Origin: Anaerolineales bacterium
GTDB taxonomy: Bacteria > Chloroflexota > Anaerolineae > 4572-78 > J111
Direction: 5' to 3'
Assembly: GCA_020634855.1 (NCBI GenBank)
Contig: JACKAU010000008.1
Span: 366,298-430,297, forward strand
DNA: 64,000 nucleotides
A program made the translations under genes and the position numbers. Position 1 is the first letter of the stretch; each line of letters opens with the position of its first letter. The notes under the pieces were generated by a model. That model had not been told where the DNA came from, made no database searches, and saw only the letters and a program-made list of their open reading frames with translations. Below, piece after piece: positions 8,913 to 18,365 of this stretch.

Positions 8913-8932
8913 GCTTTTCCTGCCCGCGAATC

Positions 8933-9778
8933 TTAACCCAGGCGATAAAAACGCGCGGCGTTGTGGCTGAAGATATGGGCCTGGTCTTGGGGCGAGAGGT
9001 GACTCACGGCCCGGATGGCCGTTTGAACCCATTGCTGGTACGTTGCGGCCAGTTCGACGACCGGCCAATCACTGCCAAACATGACACGGTCACAGCCAAA
9101 TACCGTCAGAACGTGGTCGATATAAGGCTTTAACGCTTCAGGACGCCACACCGACCAATCCGCTTCGGTGACCAGCCCCGATAACTTGCACGCCACGTGG
9201 GCGTTTTCAGTTAATCGAGTCAAGTCGGTCTGCCAGGGTTCCTGGCTGTTCTCTTTGATATTCGGCTTCCCACAATGATCCAACACAAACGATACGTCCG
9301 GACAGGCGGCGACCAGTTGCCGCACCTCGGCTAATTGGTGGTGGATGATACAAATATCGAAGCTGAAGTTAAATTCGGCCAAGCGCCGCACGCCCCGGAT
9401 AAAATTCGGCCGGACGGCAAACCCCGGACCCTCTGATTGAATGAGCCGGCGAACGCCCTTGACCAGGGGGAAGCGGGCCAACTGTTCAAGATAAGCCGGC
9501 ATCTCAGCCTCATGTTCCAGAGGCGCGAAGGCGACAATCGCCTGAATCCGAGGCTCGTTTTGGGCCAGTTCACTGACCCAGGCCACTTCTTTTAAGCCCT
9601 CCTCCGGGGCGCAGTCGGCTTGGACAAATACAATTTGCTGTAGGTCAAGTCCGGCGGCGGCCTGGCTCAACTCCGCCGGTTGGTGAGGGCGGTTGATGGC
9701 CGGCCGATCGGCCAGCCACTCGTACCGTAAGTGGGCGGGCTGCCAGAAATGGACGTGGCTGTCAATGATGGCCGGCAT
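8933..9778 (-). CDS. Amidohydrolase-family sugar lactonase (L-fuconolactonase-like)
   Basis: This is a 281-residue Amidohydro_2 TIM-barrel protein. Metal ligands appear in DSHVHFW (residues 6-12), DHCGKP (about 187) and GSDWPV (about 240). Relatives hydrolyse aldonolactones such as L-fucono-1,5-lactone and L-rhamnono-lactone, or 2-pyrone-4,6-dicarboxylate. The preceding gene is L-fuconate dehydratase, and the two overlap by 17 bp with GGAGG nine bases before this ATG, so they are translationally linked. In the inferred pathway it opens the lactone made by the aldose dehydrogenase (encoded at 17436) to L-fuconate or L-galactonate. It is the last intact gene of the leftward operon. Confidence 0.85.
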   Translation of the reverse strand: MPAIIDSHVHFWQPAHLRYEWLADRPAINRPHQPAELSQAAAGLDLQQIVFVQADCAPEEGLKEVAWVSELAQNEPRIQAIVAFAPLEHEAEMPAYLEQLARFPLVKGVRRLIQSEGPGFAVRPNFIRGVRRLAEFNFSFDICIIHHQLAEVRQLVAACPDVSFVLDHCGKPNIKENSQEPWQTDLTRLTENAHVACKLSGLVTEADWSVWRPEALKPYIDHVLTVFGCDRVMFGSDWPVVELAATYQQWVQTAIRAVSHLSPQDQAHIFSHNAARFYRLG

Positions 9779-11084
9779 GGGCTAACACCTCCTGCCAGAC
9801 CGGGCCTTGGGGATATTCATAGCGGTCTAAACTTTCAGGAAACATCTGAATGCTGTACCCCGGCCGCTGGGGAGGGACGTAATGGCCATTCTTAATGACG
9901 CATGGGTCAAGAAAATGTTCATGCAGATGGTCGACATATTCGACAATCCGGTTCTCTAATGAGCCGCTAATATAGATGTAATCGAGCATGGCCAGATGCT
10001 GAACGTATTCGCACAAGCCCACCCCACCGGCGTGGGGACAGACCGGCACGCCAAATTTGGCCGCCATCAGCAACACGGCTAAGACCTCATTGACCCCGCC
10101 CAGGCGACAACTATCAATCTGACAAAAGCGAATGGCCTGGGCTTGAAACAGTTGTTTGAAGATAATCCGATTGTGACACATCTCACCCGTGGCCACGCCG
10201 ATGGGGGCCACCGCCTGGGCAATCCGCGCGTGACCCAGCACATCATCGGGGCTGGTCGGTTCTTCAATCCACCAGGGTTGAAACTCGGCCAGATGCGACA
10301 TCCACTCGATCGCCTCGTCGACCGACCAGACCTGATTGGCATCAACCATCAATTTGCGCTCAGGGCCAATAATCGCCCGGATCAGACGGCAGCGACGGAT
10401 GTCATCGGCTAAATCGCGCCCGACTTTAATCTTGAAGTGAGACCACCCCTGAGCGAGGCCCACTTCACAGGCTTGTTTGATCTTGTCATCGGGGTAGCCT
10501 AACCACCCGGCCGACGTGGTATAAGCCGGATAACCTTCGGCGGCCAGATGGGCGATGCGTTCGGCGCGGCTGGCGGCATTGTGCCGGAGGAGTTCCAGAG
10601 CCTCAGCGGGCGTAATGGCGTCGGTGATGTAGCGAAAGTCGATGCATTGGACCAGTTCTTCGGGCGACATATCGGCTAACAAACGCCACAGCGGTTTCCC
10701 CTCGACTTTAGCGTACAAATCCCACACGGCATTGACGACGGCCGCGGTGGCCAAGTGGATGACGCCTTTTTCAGGCCCCACCCAGCGCAATTGACTATCC
10801 CCGGTGATATGCTGCCAAAAAGCCCCCATATTGACCGTGAACGAGGCCAGAGTATGGCCGACAATATGCGGCCGCAGGGCCTCGATAGCCGCGACACATA
10901 ACTCATTGCCCCGGCCAATGGTAAAGGTGAGACCATGCCCTTCTAGCCCGGCGGGGTGATCCGTATGAAGAATGACGTAAGCCGCCGAATAGTCGGGGTC
11001 AGGGTTCATAGCGTCGGAGCCATCTAACGCGTGGGAGGTTGGAAAACGAATATCTCGAACCGTAATATTGGTGATTGTTGTCAT
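9762..11084 (-). CDS. fucD: L-fuconate dehydratase (enolase superfamily)
   Basis: This enolase-superfamily dehydratase converts L-fuconate to 2-keto-3-deoxy-L-fuconate. The N-terminus carries the FucD hallmark (DIRFPTS, LDGSDAMNPDPDYSAAYV, GHGLTFTIGRGNE). Further motifs are KIKVGRD (catalytic lysines), MVDANQVWS (metal Asp), WIEEPTSPDD (metal Glu) and CPHAGGVGLCEYVQH (catalytic His region). It is 440 residues, as in the family. The ATG at 11084 is preferred over that at 11087 because it sits five bases after AAAGG and aligns with the N-terminus of the characterised Xanthomonas enzyme as recalled. FucD enzymes also accept L-galactonate, so substrate assignment within this pair is open. Confidence 0.92.
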   Translation of the reverse strand: MTTITNITVRDIRFPTSHALDGSDAMNPDPDYSAAYVILHTDHPAGLEGHGLTFTIGRGNELCVAAIEALRPHIVGHTLASFTVNMGAFWQHITGDSQLRWVGPEKGVIHLATAAVVNAVWDLYAKVEGKPLWRLLADMSPEELVQCIDFRYITDAITPAEALELLRHNAASRAERIAHLAAEGYPAYTTSAGWLGYPDDKIKQACEVGLAQGWSHFKIKVGRDLADDIRRCRLIRAIIGPERKLMVDANQVWSVDEAIEWMSHLAEFQPWWIEEPTSPDDVLGHARIAQAVAPIGVATGEMCHNRIIFKQLFQAQAIRFCQIDSCRLGGVNEVLAVLLMAAKFGVPVCPHAGGVGLCEYVQHLAMLDYIYISGSLENRIVEYVDHLHEHFLDPCVIKNGHYVPPQRPGYSIQMFPESLDRYEYPQGPVWQEVLAHAGHH

Positions 11085-11098
11085 CATAACCTTTACAG

Positions 11099-12070
11099 TT
11101 AATTGTTCTTGGGTAACCGATTATCCGCCAGGGCGGTTTTAAAACAATCAATGGTTTGAGCCACCCCTGCGGCGAGGGGGGTATGGGGAATCTCGCCCAG
11201 CAATTGGCGTAGGGCGGTATCTTCCGCGCCGTCGGGAAAGGAAAGGGGCTGGTCATCAAAGGTGATCTGGCCGGCCATGGCCGGCTCAGCCGCCTCGATG
11301 GCGGCGATGACGTCTTGTACATGCACGACATCACCTTTAATATTGAACACATCAGCGCCGGCAAAGGGGGTTCGCGCCGCCTGAATAAAAATCTTGGCCA
11401 CATCATCAACGTATTGGAACCCGTTTTTGCCCCCATACGGGATGTGAAACGCTTCACCGCGAGCCGCAGCCAACATAGCTTGCGTTGGGGTTGAGGTCAG
11501 GCCCTGATCACGGCCCGGGCCATAAATAGTGTAGGGGCGTAAGCCGATGCTGGCCAGTCCATCATCCTGCCAGTAGACACGGGCGGTGTCTTCATTAGCC
11601 TGCTTGTACACCCCGTAGAGGGTATGCGGTCGGCGCCGGGCTTGGTGAGGCATTAAGGGTTCAACATATTCATCCTTACGGCCGTACACGGCTACGCTGC
11701 TGGCGTAGACAACCTGTTTCAGGTCCATTTTTTTGGCGGCCTCAAACACGTTAACCGTACCCACCACATTTACGGCCGCGCCCAGGGGTGGATCGGCCTT
11801 GCAAAATGGCACTTGTAGCGCCGCCAGGTGAATAATGTGAGTGGCCTCGGCGGCTTCAACGGCCTCAAGAAGCGTAGCTGTTTGGGTCAAGTCACCCTGG
11901 ATGAAACGAACCTGGGCTAATTCATCCGGCTGCATAATTAATTCCAGCCGATGTTTATGGGTTCCTAAATCAAACACCGTGGTGTTGATCTGGTCTTGAA
12001 CCAGTTTGCGTACCACCCACGCCCCCAAACAGCCCAGCGCGCCGGTAATTAAAAAATTCTGCCTAGACAT
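11099..12070 (-). CDS. NAD-dependent epimerase/dehydratase (extended SDR)
   Basis: This 323-residue extended SDR has the cofactor motif TGALGCLG at residues 9-16, a hydrophobic strand reading HIIHLAALQVPF, and the catalytic YGVYK with an upstream Ser (YASSVAVYG). GGGAG lies five bases before the ATG. It sits between the permease and fucD genes in one leftward operon, so it probably oxidises or epimerises the imported sugar or a pathway intermediate. Relatives include nucleotide-sugar epimerases and uronate dehydrogenases; I cannot choose between them. A role as an alternative L-fucose 1-dehydrogenase is speculative. Confidence 0.8.
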   Translation of the reverse strand: MSRQNFLITGALGCLGAWVVRKLVQDQINTTVFDLGTHKHRLELIMQPDELAQVRFIQGDLTQTATLLEAVEAAEATHIIHLAALQVPFCKADPPLGAAVNVVGTVNVFEAAKKMDLKQVVYASSVAVYGRKDEYVEPLMPHQARRRPHTLYGVYKQANEDTARVYWQDDGLASIGLRPYTIYGPGRDQGLTSTPTQAMLAAARGEAFHIPYGGKNGFQYVDDVAKIFIQAARTPFAGADVFNIKGDVVHVQDVIAAIEAAEPAMAGQITFDDQPLSFPDGAEDTALRQLLGEIPHTPLAAGVAQTIDCFKTALADNRLPKNN

Positions 12071-12098
12071 GCAAGCTCCCTAATCATTATACTCTTAC

Positions 12099-13127
12099 TT
12101 AACCTTTGACCGCGCCGACCAATAAGCCCCGGGCAATGTAGCGTTCGAGGACAATGGCCATCGCGATAACCGGGATAATCATAATCAGAATCAGAACCGA
12201 CATATTCCACCATTGTGGTCCACGGGTGGCATTTTGGCTGGAGATGACGTAGGGCAGTGTTTGCGCTTTGGCCCCGGACAAGAACAGCGCCAGCAGATAC
12301 TCATTCCAGGTGAAGACCAGGACAAACAGAAACGTAGCGACCAGGCCAGGAACGGCTAACGGCAGCACAATAGACCAGAAGATGCGATAGCGTGACGCCC
12401 CATCGATGGCGGCGCACTCTTCCAATTCAATCGGAATTGAGCGTAAATAATCGCGCATAAGCCAAACTACAATGGGCAAGTTAATGGTCACATAAGTGAT
12501 AATCAACGCGGTTCGGGTGTCTAATAGGTTCAATTGTTGGAACAAGATATAGATGGGGATGACTACAGCAATGGGGGGTAACATACGCTGCGAGATCATC
12601 CAGAAAGCAATATCGTCATTACCCATAGAGCGCTTGAAGCGGCGGCCAATGGTCGAGAGCAAGAGAAAAAAGATGACCAGCGCAGAAATGATGGCAACCA
12701 GCCAGGGTACGCCAAAAGCAATGGCCACAATGGCCAAAGCGGCGCAGCCGATAAAGGTAAAAATCGCTCCCAGACGAGGCTGGTAATTAAAGCGGGTCAG
12801 GGCGTAGGCGCTGGCTGTGCCGAGGATTAGGGTTATGACAGCGCTGATCGGCGCGACAATCACCGTATTCAGGTAGGTGCGCCAGGTATCTTTGCTCAGG
12901 TCGCCGGCCACAATGTAATACCAGGCATCGAGGGAGGGTTGAAAGTCGACAAAGGGGAGGTAAAACGGGCCTTCGTGAACCTGAATGGGCAGCTTTAAAG
13001 AGGTTACAACCAGCCAGTAGAGCGGAAACAGGACAATGAATGTCCAGATACCCAAGGCCACATAGGACAAGGCCATACTGGCCGGCGAAGGACGCAAGAT
13101 TGATTTTCGTTGAAATAAACGGTTCAT
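12099..13127 (-). CDS. Carbohydrate ABC transporter permease (MalG type)
   Basis: This is an inner-membrane permease of a CUT1-type sugar importer, 342 residues. The EAA loop that contacts the ATPase reads EECAAIDGASRYRIFWSIVLP around residue 237. There are about eight hydrophobic stretches; an extra pair near residues 120-160 (FIGCAALAIVAIAF and LVAIISALVIFFLLL) interrupts the usual six-helix pattern. It follows the partner permease gene after 7 bp. Substrate is inferred from the operon to be L-fucose, L-galactose or an oligosaccharide carrying them. Confidence 0.9.
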   Translation of the reverse strand: MNRLFQRKSILRPSPASMALSYVALGIWTFIVLFPLYWLVVTSLKLPIQVHEGPFYLPFVDFQPSLDAWYYIVAGDLSKDTWRTYLNTVIVAPISAVITLILGTASAYALTRFNYQPRLGAIFTFIGCAALAIVAIAFGVPWLVAIISALVIFFLLLSTIGRRFKRSMGNDDIAFWMISQRMLPPIAVVIPIYILFQQLNLLDTRTALIITYVTINLPIVVWLMRDYLRSIPIELEECAAIDGASRYRIFWSIVLPLAVPGLVATFLFVLVFTWNEYLLALFLSGAKAQTLPYVISSQNATRGPQWWNMSVLILIMIIPVIAMAIVLERYIARGLLVGAVKG

Positions 13128-13134
13128 GATCTAG

Positions 13135-14301
13135 CTATACCTTTTCCACAACGCGGTCTCGAATCAGCATGACATAGGAAACAGCGATGAAGGTCACTAA
13201 AAAGAGCAGCATATAAGCAATGGCGGCCGACTCGCCCAGATTGAGGGCGCGCCAGGCAATGAAGGATTGTAAGGTTAATGACTCGGTGGCTGTACCGGGG
13301 CCGCCATTGGTCATGACGTTGGGCAAATCGATAATTTTAAACGCTTCAATCATCCGAATGAGGATCAGGGTCAGGCTGACCGGTAAGATGGCCGGCCAGG
13401 TGATATGGCGAAAGATTTGCCGGTGGTTAGCGCCGTCAACGGTGGCAGCTTCGATTACGTCAGTGGCCTGACTTTCTAAAGCTGCCAGGAGGACAATAAA
13501 CATAAAAGGGGTCCATTGCCAGGTATCGGCCAGCAAAATAGCGACCCGCGCCCCCCAGGGGCTAGTCACCCACGAAAAATCGGTTAGCCCCGCACCCTGC
13601 CACAAGGGGGCAAAAGGCCCCTTGCTGGTATCGGTCACCATCCGAAACATATAAGCCGCGCCCACCGGCGTAATCATCATCGGCAACAGGAACACGACTC
13701 GAAAGAAGCGGCGGCCCGGCAACTTCTGCACCACCAGCAAAGCCAGGCCCAGGCCCAACGTATACTGAAAGAAGATGCCCACAAACACATAAATGAGGGT
13801 TACGGCTACGGTACCGGGCCGGCCATCCGGCCCCAGAGTATGCACCAGTATCCAGACCAGCGCCGCCACGCCTATGACCAGCACGCCCCGGCCTAACAAA
13901 CCGCCCAGTGAAACGGACGAACTCCGTATGTATCGCACCAAAAATACGGCCAACCCGACCACCACCAAACCAAAAAGGAACAAACTCAGCGGTGTAGGCG
14001 GAGCCATAAGGCCCAAAAAGTGGGTCTGTTCCCGCCCAAACAACAGGCGATTATAGTTGTCCAGCCCCACAAATTTTAACTCAAACCCACCTAAAGCGAT
14101 GCTAAAGCGGCTTAATGAGATGTAGAACGACACAATCAACGGGAAGATGGATAAAAAAAGCAGCGCCAGCACTGCCGGCCATAGAAATATCGATCCCGAG
14201 GTTCGTTCTAGCCAGTTACTTAGCTTGGACCAGGTGCGGGATAGAAATGTCATTTTATCGTTTGGTTCGATCTGGGTTTGAGGTTTAATGTCAATTTGCA
14301 C
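13135..14301 (-). CDS. Carbohydrate ABC transporter permease (MalF/UgpA type)
   Basis: This is the partner permease, 388 residues, with a hydrophobic N-terminus (about 40-65), additional helices at roughly 95-150 and the EAA loop EAATVDGANHRQIFRHI near residue 280. The GTG at 14301 is chosen because AGAGG lies five bases upstream. The longer frame begins with GTG at 14307, too close to that site. No ATP-binding subunit is encoded in this operon, so a shared MsmK/MalK-like ATPase elsewhere is needed. Confidence 0.88.
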   Translation of the reverse strand: MQIDIKPQTQIEPNDKMTFLSRTWSKLSNWLERTSGSIFLWPAVLALLFLSIFPLIVSFYISLSRFSIALGGFELKFVGLDNYNRLLFGREQTHFLGLMAPPTPLSLFLFGLVVVGLAVFLVRYIRSSSVSLGGLLGRGVLVIGVAALVWILVHTLGPDGRPGTVAVTLIYVFVGIFFQYTLGLGLALLVVQKLPGRRFFRVVFLLPMMITPVGAAYMFRMVTDTSKGPFAPLWQGAGLTDFSWVTSPWGARVAILLADTWQWTPFMFIVLLAALESQATDVIEAATVDGANHRQIFRHITWPAILPVSLTLILIRMIEAFKIIDLPNVMTNGGPGTATESLTLQSFIAWRALNLGESAAIAYMLLFLVTFIAVSYVMLIRDRVVEKV

Positions 14302-14382
14302 TTTCACCTCTTTCTCATATCGGACAGTTCTTGAAAAATAAGTTAAGATGCCACCGATGTGTCTAAATCGGGGAGTAGGGAG

Positions 14383-14482
14383 TAGATTGGTCCAGTTTTC
14401 TTACGCGGGTCGTATTTCCACCAACGTAGTCTGCCTATTTGAGCCGATTCCTCGATCAAATAGCGAAAACTGGACCAATCTA
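14383..14482. terminator. 18-bp inverted repeat between binding-protein and permease genes
   Basis: TAGATTGGTCCAGTTTTC (14383-14400) and its exact complement (14465-14482) flank a 64-base loop that contains a smaller pair (CTATTTGA, TCAAATAG). Its place after the binding-protein stop suggests an mRNA-stabilising or partially terminating hairpin that lets the binding protein be made in excess. Confidence 0.6.
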
Positions 14483-14511
14483 TTGTTCAGATCAGTTGAA
14501 ACACATCCAAA

Positions 14512-16119
14512 TTAATTGGCGCCAATCGTGGCCCGATAGGCTTCGAGTTGTTGCTCACGGCCGGCCTCATCCGTGATCTCGTCCCAGGCATCATTGATTT
14601 CCTGAGCGGCTTGATCGGTATCAAGTTCACCGGCCAGATACTGAGCCAGAATACGATCCAACTCTACCTGCTGATAACTCTGGTTTTGCGGAATGCGCAG
14701 GTCCAAAACCATGTTGGGGCTGTTCAAGCTGGCCTCGATAGCGCCCAAATAGTTGGCGGCGGCTTCCGGACTCATCCCGTTCTTAACCCAGAGTTGGCGG
14801 TTGAGGAATTGGGAGAAACGGTAGGGGTTGTACCCCGTCCGGCCGATGGTGACATCCTCATTAGCCTGGGCCGGCTGAGACATATAGGAGAAAAAGGCAT
14901 AAGTGGCATCCTTCACCGTGTCGTCGGCGGCGGCATTGACCGCACCGGCCCAACCGCCAAAGGAGGCATAGGGGGCATAGTTTACGCCATCTACAGCGTA
15001 GGGGCAGGTGGTTTCATCGCAATCCACCAACTCGCCGGTTTCCCAATCCAGCACTTGGGTCGAGCCAGGGGTAATCACAGCGCCGACTTTATCCTGCACG
15101 TTTGAGTTTTCCGGGTCAATGGCCAGGGTGCCAATATCACCCCAATCCAACGAAAGGGCGCACCGGCCGGAGGTGAACAGGCCCCGCGTGTCGCCAACAC
15201 CCAGATTCAACTCGTCGGGCGGGCCATAATCGGTGGTTTCTTTGTAAACCTCTAAAGCCCGTTTGAAGGCATCGTTATTGACCAGCGGTTCCATCGTTTC
15301 CGTATTGAAAAAGGCTCCCTGCGACGTGCCTTGGCTTTGAATAAAGGGGGCGGCAATCGAGTAGATCCACCAGTAAGATTGTTGGGCGCGAGCTTTGGCA
15401 ATACAGGAACCATAGTCGCCTTCGCCGTCGCCGTCAAAGTCCTGACCGTTTAGGGTTTTGGCGATGTTCAAGTAGTCATCCCAGGTGCGGGGCGGCTCCA
15501 GTCCGGCCTCTTCTAATAGGTCGGTTCGATAATAGACCATATGGAAATCACCGTCGAGCGGAATACTATAAACTTTGCCATCGTAAGAGTTGAAATCTTG
15601 GAAGAAGGGGGCGATGTCATCCCACTCCAGGGCTTCGTCGTTATGCACCCGGTCGGTCAGGTCTTCCAAAAAACCGGCGGGGGCAAAATCAACGATCCAT
15701 TGTGGCGCAAACAAGAACCCGTCGAAGCTATTGGTGCCAGTGGCCAGATCGGCCAGGGCTTTTTGGTATAGCTCGGCATTGGGCACCGTCACCACGTTAA
15801 CGGTCGCGCCGGTGAGTTCCGTAAAATCGGGGCCACGGCGTTGGAGCGGTTCGGCGACTTGCGGGCCAACAAAGGTCAAAATGTTGACTTCTACGCCCTC
15901 AAATGGCTTAGCGGCGGCCTCGGCTTCAACCTCGACTATTTTTTCAACTTCCTTGACCACCTCGACCGTTTCCACAACGGTTACCGGCTCGCTCTCTTTT
16001 TCCACCACAACGGTTTCAACGACGGTGACTGTTTCAGGCGTTGGGGGGGCGCCACAAGCGGCAACAACGGCCAGAAGTACAAACAGTACCAAAATACCTA
16101 CAGGTTTAATAAAATTCAT
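14512..16119 (-). CDS. Extracellular solute-binding lipoprotein of the sugar ABC importer
   Basis: This is a 535-residue lipoprotein with a signal peptide and lipobox VVAAC (Cys22). A Val/Glu-rich repetitive linker (residues 29-70, VETVVVEKE-like units) spaces the ligand-binding domain from the membrane. The rest resembles family 1 sugar-binding proteins, with YYRTDLLEEAGLEPPRTWDD near 180 as the typical hinge-region motif. It captures the sugar outside the membrane for the two permeases. GGAGG lies ten bases before the ATG. It is the first gene of the leftward operon, divergent from the IclR gene. Confidence 0.9.
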   Translation of the reverse strand: MNFIKPVGILVLFVLLAVVAACGAPPTPETVTVVETVVVEKESEPVTVVETVEVVKEVEKIVEVEAEAAAKPFEGVEVNILTFVGPQVAEPLQRRGPDFTELTGATVNVVTVPNAELYQKALADLATGTNSFDGFLFAPQWIVDFAPAGFLEDLTDRVHNDEALEWDDIAPFFQDFNSYDGKVYSIPLDGDFHMVYYRTDLLEEAGLEPPRTWDDYLNIAKTLNGQDFDGDGEGDYGSCIAKARAQQSYWWIYSIAAPFIQSQGTSQGAFFNTETMEPLVNNDAFKRALEVYKETTDYGPPDELNLGVGDTRGLFTSGRCALSLDWGDIGTLAIDPENSNVQDKVGAVITPGSTQVLDWETGELVDCDETTCPYAVDGVNYAPYASFGGWAGAVNAAADDTVKDATYAFFSYMSQPAQANEDVTIGRTGYNPYRFSQFLNRQLWVKNGMSPEAAANYLGAIEASLNSPNMVLDLRIPQNQSYQQVELDRILAQYLAGELDTDQAAQEINDAWDEITDEAGREQQLEAYRATIGAN

Positions 16120-16436
16120 TCTCTTTAGACCTCCTTGTCCTTAAAATTACATCAGATGCTATTATTTAAACCGGTATTACTTCCCACACGAATAAATGGC
16201 CACAACAGGCAATAAGCAATTAAATTATTTGCACCTCCTTACCATCCCTTATGGTCCGAAATAGTGAGAGACGGATGTTATAAACAAACTTGTAGTAGTA
16301 TTGCGTATTGGATAACGTTATGATATGATTGGGGAGAAGTTGTATATATAAAACTCAGTTCTATATATAACGGTTTATACTATACAAATTGTTATCTGTC
16401 AAGAATAAGAACCTTTGTACTTATATATTCGAACAC
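16120..16436. promoter_or_regulatory. Divergent control region between binding-protein and IclR genes
   Basis: This AT-rich region contains an imperfect inverted repeat GTTGTATATATAA (16339-16351) / TTCTATATATAAC (16359-16371), 11 of 13 positions matched around AACTCAG. It is a plausible operator for the adjacent IclR protein and probably holds both divergent promoters. Exact -10/-35 elements were not fixed. Confidence 0.4.
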
Positions 16437-16516
16437 GGTGACCGTCACTTCTTGTCGGAGATGAACGTCCGTTTAGCCCAAACAAGTCGACTTATCACGT
16501 CTAAGTGACTGTCACC
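16437..16516. repeat. GGTGAC palindromic repeat, complete copy
   Basis: GGTGACCGTCACTT (16437-16450) and AAGTGACTGTCACC (16503-16516) are complementary at 13 of 14 positions. The element ends 43 bp before the IclR start. Related copies are at 2600 and 51159-51205, with a partial copy at about 33494. Confidence 0.7.
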
Positions 16517-16559
16517 TTTTGAACTTCTTTTATCTTTACAAAACAAATCAACGAGTAAG

Positions 16560-17378
16560 ATGTCAATGATATCAGCTAAAGCACAGGATGCCTCGGAAAA
16601 GTTTCAAGTCCCTGCCCTGGCCAAGGGATTAGATATTTTGGAGACGTTGGCTTTTGCCCTAGAGCCGCAATCGCTGACCGATTTGGCTCGGACTTTGGGG
16701 CGAAGTAAAAATGAAATTTTCAGAATGTTGGGCTACCTCGAAGCGCGTGGCTATATCGTCAAAGAGGAAAGATCGGGGAATTATTATTTATCGTTAAAAC
16801 TTTATGAACTGGCCCACACCCATACTCCCATGGAGCAGCTCTTGAAGGTAGCTACCCGCCCGATGGAAGAACTGGCTCGAGAATTGGCGCAAACCTGCAC
16901 CCTAAACGTACTACACCACTATCATGTCATCGCGGTTGCTCAGGCCCTTAGCCCCAGACGAGTGCGGTTATCTTTTGATTTAGGCCGACCTTTTTCTGTC
17001 GTCTATTCTGTATCAGGGCGATTGCTTTTGGCTCAGTTTTCAGAGGATGATCAGACGGCATTTCTTGACCGGGTGCCCGATTATCAAGCACTAGATAAAA
17101 TGGAGCAAAAAGCCTATAAAGCCAAACTTCATGACATACAGGAAAAGGGCTACGCCTTCGCGGTGAGTGAATGGTATGAGGGGGTTGAAGACATATCGGT
17201 TTTAGTTGGCAATGCCAACGCGGGTCTAATGGCGGCTTTAACCGTGCCCGGCTTCAAGTCAACCCAACGCCCCTGGGATTTTGATAAAATACTCGATGCG
17301 TCACAGCAGTGCGCCAATAGGATCATCGAGGCCGTTGGCCTAACCCCAGGTTCGCCCGTATTTAGTCAGGTCGGCTAA
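16560..17378 (+). CDS. IclR-family transcriptional regulator
   Basis: This is a 272-residue regulator. Residues 17-75 form the winged helix-turn-helix (LDILETLA, LARTLGRSKNEIFRMLGYLEARGYI). The C-terminal effector domain spans about 95-255, with SVYSVSGRLLLAQ at the usual position. IclR proteins bind small carbon-source metabolites. Its place, divergent from the binding-protein operon and upstream of the aldose dehydrogenase gene, makes it the likely local controller of sugar-acid catabolism. The ATG has no strong ribosome site. Confidence 0.88.
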   Translation: MSMISAKAQDASEKFQVPALAKGLDILETLAFALEPQSLTDLARTLGRSKNEIFRMLGYLEARGYIVKEERSGNYYLSLKLYELAHTHTPMEQLLKVATRPMEELARELAQTCTLNVLHHYHVIAVAQALSPRRVRLSFDLGRPFSVVYSVSGRLLLAQFSEDDQTAFLDRVPDYQALDKMEQKAYKAKLHDIQEKGYAFAVSEWYEGVEDISVLVGNANAGLMAALTVPGFKSTQRPWDFDKILDASQQCANRIIEAVGLTPGSPVFSQVG

Positions 17379-17435
17379 ACGGGGTTGTCAAGCCAAGTCC
17401 CAACTGTAATTATTATACAGATAGAGGAGTAAATC

Positions 17436-18365
17436 ATGGAGTATCGTCAACTGGGCAAAACAGGGCTGAAGGTATCGACCTTAAGTTATGGGGCGTCGTC
17501 GCTGGGCGGGGTTTTCCATGAGATTGACGAACAGGAAGGCATCAAAACCGTTCATGCGGCTCTGGACTTGGGTATCAACTTCATCGATGTTTCGCCTTAC
17601 TACGGCCTGACCAAGGCTGAAACCGTGTTAGGTAAAGCCCTCAAAGGCATCTCCCGCGACCGCTACTACCTGGCCACCAAAGTTGGTCGCTATGGCGGGG
17701 ATCAGTTCGACTTTTCAGCGAAGCGAGTGACGGCCAGCGTGGACGAAAGTTTGGCCCGGCTGGGCGTTGACACCATTGACCTGATCCAGTGCCACGACAT
17801 CGAGTTTGGCTCATTGGATCAAATCGTTGAGGAAACCCTGCCGGCCCTGCGCCAAATTCAAGCTCAGGGTAAAGTTCGGTTTGTGGGCATTACCGGGTTG
17901 CCGCTGAAAGTTTTCGAGTGGGTGCTGGATCGGGCGGAGATTGATACTATTCTGTCTTACTGTCGTTATTCGTTGAATGACACCTCGCTGGCCGAGCTAA
18001 TCCCGGCCTTGCAGGCCAAACAGGTCGGCATCATCAGCGCCTCGCCGTTGAGCATGGGGCTGCTGACCGAACGCGGCGCGCCGGCGTGGCATCCCGCGCC
18101 CGCCGAGATCAAAGAAGCCTGCGCCCAAGCCACGGCTTATTGTCGCAGCCAGGGCGTGGACATTGCCCAATTAGCCATCCAATTTAGCCTGTCTAATCCG
18201 GATATTGCCACCACTCTAGTCAGCACGGCTAACCCGCGGAATATCGCCAAAAATGTAGAATGGCTGGAGACGCCCCTCGACCAAAGCCTGTTAACCCAGG
18301 TGCAAACTATCCTGGCGCCCATCAAAAATCAAACCTGGCCGAGCGGCCGGCCAGAGAACAATTGA
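17436..18365 (+). CDS. Aldo/keto reductase, L-galactose/L-fucose 1-dehydrogenase-like
   Basis: This 309-residue TIM-barrel AKR probably oxidises L-fucose or L-galactose at C1 to the lactone with NAD(P). It closely recalls plant L-galactose dehydrogenase (LGINFIDVSPYYG, CHDIEFGSLDQIVEETLPAL, FVGITGLPL, ILSYCRYSLND, SASPLSMGLLTE, and TWPSG at the C-terminus). The catalytic tetrad Asp-Tyr-Lys-His is present in DVSPYYG, ATKVGR and QCHD. GAGGAG precedes the ATG by six bases. L-fucose is 6-deoxy-L-galactose, so one enzyme often takes both. It gives the first step for the lactonase and dehydratase encoded in the leftward operon. Confidence 0.88.
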   Translation: MEYRQLGKTGLKVSTLSYGASSLGGVFHEIDEQEGIKTVHAALDLGINFIDVSPYYGLTKAETVLGKALKGISRDRYYLATKVGRYGGDQFDFSAKRVTASVDESLARLGVDTIDLIQCHDIEFGSLDQIVEETLPALRQIQAQGKVRFVGITGLPLKVFEWVLDRAEIDTILSYCRYSLNDTSLAELIPALQAKQVGIISASPLSMGLLTERGAPAWHPAPAEIKEACAQATAYCRSQGVDIAQLAIQFSLSNPDIATTLVSTANPRNIAKNVEWLETPLDQSLLTQVQTILAPIKNQTWPSGRPENN

